Of a stretch of DNA of 64,000 bases, positions 62,868 to 64,000 are shown one piece after another. A program made the position numbers and the translations under genes. The stretch comes from Streptosporangium violaceochromogenes (GTDB lineage Bacteria > Actinomycetota > Actinomycetes > Streptosporangiales > Streptosporangiaceae). Positions within the stretch are counted from its first letter, which is position 1; every line of letters starts with the position of its first letter. The stretch spans positions 62,001 to 126,000 of the forward strand of contig NZ_BNBB01000015.1 in assembly GCF_014654615.1 (NCBI RefSeq), given 5' to 3'. A model generated the notes under the pieces. The model did not search any database. It saw nothing but the letters and a program-made list of their open reading frames with translations, and had not been told where the DNA came from.

Positions 62868-64000
62868 TTAACCGAGACGGTCGGCCAGCGCCCTGTACTC
62901 CTCCCAGAGTTCCTCGGGGAGATGGTCGCCGAAGGTCTCGAAGAAGGCCGGGATCAGCGACGCCTCGTGCCTCCAGACCTCCTCGTCCACGCTGAGGAGG
63001 GTCCGCAGGTCCTCGGCGGGCATGTCCAGGCCCTCGGTGTCCAGCTCGACCGGCAGCAGGCCGATCGGCGTGCGCACCGCCTCCGCCTCGCCGTTGAGCC
63101 GGTCGACGATCCACTTCAGGACACGGCTGTTCTCCCCGAAGCCCGGCCAGATGAACCTGCCGGCCTCGTCCTTGCGGAACCAGTTCACGTAGTAGACGCG
63201 CGGCAGCCGGACGTTCTCCCGCCGGCCGACGCCGATCCAGTGGGCGAAGTAGTCGCCCATGTTGTAGCCGCAGAACGGCAGCATCGCGAACGGGTCGCGG
63301 CGCAGCTCACCCACCTTGCCCTCGGCGGCGGCCGTCTTCTCCGAGGCGATGTTGGCCCCGATGAAGACACCGTGGTTCCAGCTCAGCGACTCGGTCACCA
63401 GCGGGACCGCGGTGGCCCGGCGTCCGCCGAACAGGATCGCCGAGATCGGCACCCCCTTGGGGTCCTGCCACTCGGGGGCGATCGTCGGGCACTGCCCGGC
63501 GGGCACCGTGAAGCGCGCGTTGGGGTGGGCGGCGGGCTCGCCGCCGGGGGTCCAGTCACGCCCCTTCCAGTCGGTCAGGTGCGCCGGGGGCTCGTCGGTG
63601 AGCCCCTCCCACCACACGTCGCCGTCGTCGGTGAGGGCGACGTTGGTGAAGATGCTGTTGCCCCAGAGTGTCTTGATCGCGTTGGCGTTGGTCGACTCAC
63701 CGGTGCCGGGCGCCACGCCGAAGAACCCCGCCTCGGGGTTGATGGCGTACAGGCGGCCGTCCTCGCCGAAGCGCATCCAGGCGATGTCGTCGCCGACCGT
63801 CTCGACCTTCCAGCCCGGGATGGTCGGCTGGAGCATGGCCAGGTTGGTCTTGCCGCACGCGCTGGGGAAGGCCGCCGCGACGTAGCGGGTCTCCCCGGAG
63901 GGCGGGGTGAGCTTGAGGATGAGCATGTGCTCGGCCAGCCACCCCTCATCGCGGGCCATCGTGCTGGCGATGCGCAGCGCGTAGCACTTCTTGCCGAGGA
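62868..64000 (-). CDS. pckG: Phosphoenolpyruvate carboxykinase (GTP), C-terminal part
   Basis: The gene runs off the right edge; 377 residues are visible, beginning with [12 protein letters not shown]. It converts oxaloacetate and GTP to PEP in gluconeogenesis. The active-site loop [12 protein letters not shown] contains the reactive cysteine and P-loop, and [30 protein letters not shown] and [20 protein letters not shown] are typical of the GTP-dependent class. The C-terminus is complete. It ends in a clear terminator hairpin. Confidence 0.96.
   Translation of the reverse strand, partial: LGKKCYALRIASTMARDEGWLAEHMLILKLTPPSGETRYVAAAFPSACGKTNLAMLQPTIPGWKVETVGDDIAWMRFGEDGRLYAINPEAGFFGVAPGTGESTNANAIKTLWGNSIFTNVALTDDGDVWWEGLTDEPPAHLTDWKGRDWTPGGEPAAHPNARFTVPAGQCPTIAPEWQDPKGVPISAILFGGRRATAVPLVTESLSWNHGVFIGANIASEKTAAAEGKVGELRRDPFAMLPFCGYNMGDYFAHWIGVGRRENVRLPRVYYVNWFRKDEAGRFIWPGFGENSRVLKWIVDRLNGEAEAVRTPIGLLPVELDTEGLDMPAEDLRTLLSVDEEVWRHEASLIPAFFETFGDHLPEELWEEYRALADRLG

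Overview
The window is chromosomal DNA from a high-GC actinobacterium. The gene content (SdhAB, GTP-type PEP carboxykinase, actinobacterial GlpX, DUF6542, DUF4245, DUF1707, DUF3037 and FxLD/ATP-grasp-type methyltransferase families), frequent GTG starts and TANNNT -10 hexamers six to eight bases from start codons all fit. A Streptosporangiales relative (Streptosporangium, Nonomuraea and kin) is my best guess, but no rRNA is present to confirm it.

Region 1 (1-16041): the end of sdhA and sdhB on the plus strand, then a ten-gene leftward operon. It encodes a type IV secretion-like machine: a TcpC-like protein, a small two-helix pilin-like membrane protein, a TcpE-like protein fused to a ParA/MinD-type ATPase with a lysine-less P-loop, a VirB4 ATPase, a VirB6-like membrane protein, a second NTF2/VirB8-like protein, a transglycosylase plus NlpC/P60 cell-wall hydrolase, a Nudix hydrolase and two long Pro/Gly-rich single-pass envelope proteins. 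No relaxase or coupling protein is visible.

Region 2 (about 16.1-33.7 kb): a decayed accessory island between the secretion locus and ychF. It has frameshifted DUF3037 and NERD genes, a PaaX/GNAT pair divergent from a hydrolase/DUF418 pair across a palindromic operator, IS21 and ISL3 relics, and a methyltransferase preceded by a frameshifted charged small peptide. It also holds an AT-richer patch of small secreted proteins, broken serine recombinases, and three CRISPR blocks of type I-E repeat class (3, 7 and 20 repeats) with no cas genes. Several genes carry clean internal deletions. Arrays 1 and 2 share a duplicated leader that includes the last codons and stop of ychF. Array 1 and the relic array share a leader-distal flank derived from a serine-recombinase tail. 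An XRE regulator with two small proteins sits between the duplicated leaders.

Region 3 (33.9-64 kb): conserved chromosomal genes. These are ychF, rmuC, DUF6542, ispH, a lipid-droplet-type protein, xseA-xseB, DUF4245, glpX, DUF1707, iolB, a MocR regulator, class I fumarase, Fe/Mn superoxide dismutase behind two Nur-like boxes, two adjacent Ser/Thr kinases, class II fumarase, a tautomerase, a glycosyltransferase, a transglycosylase facing a two-component system plus lipoprotein across a perfect CRP-type box, PIN-PhoH, an isoprenyl transferase and the 3' part of pckG. With sdhAB at the left edge, the window carries much of the C4 TCA/gluconeogenesis segment (SDH, two fumarases, FBPase, PEPCK).
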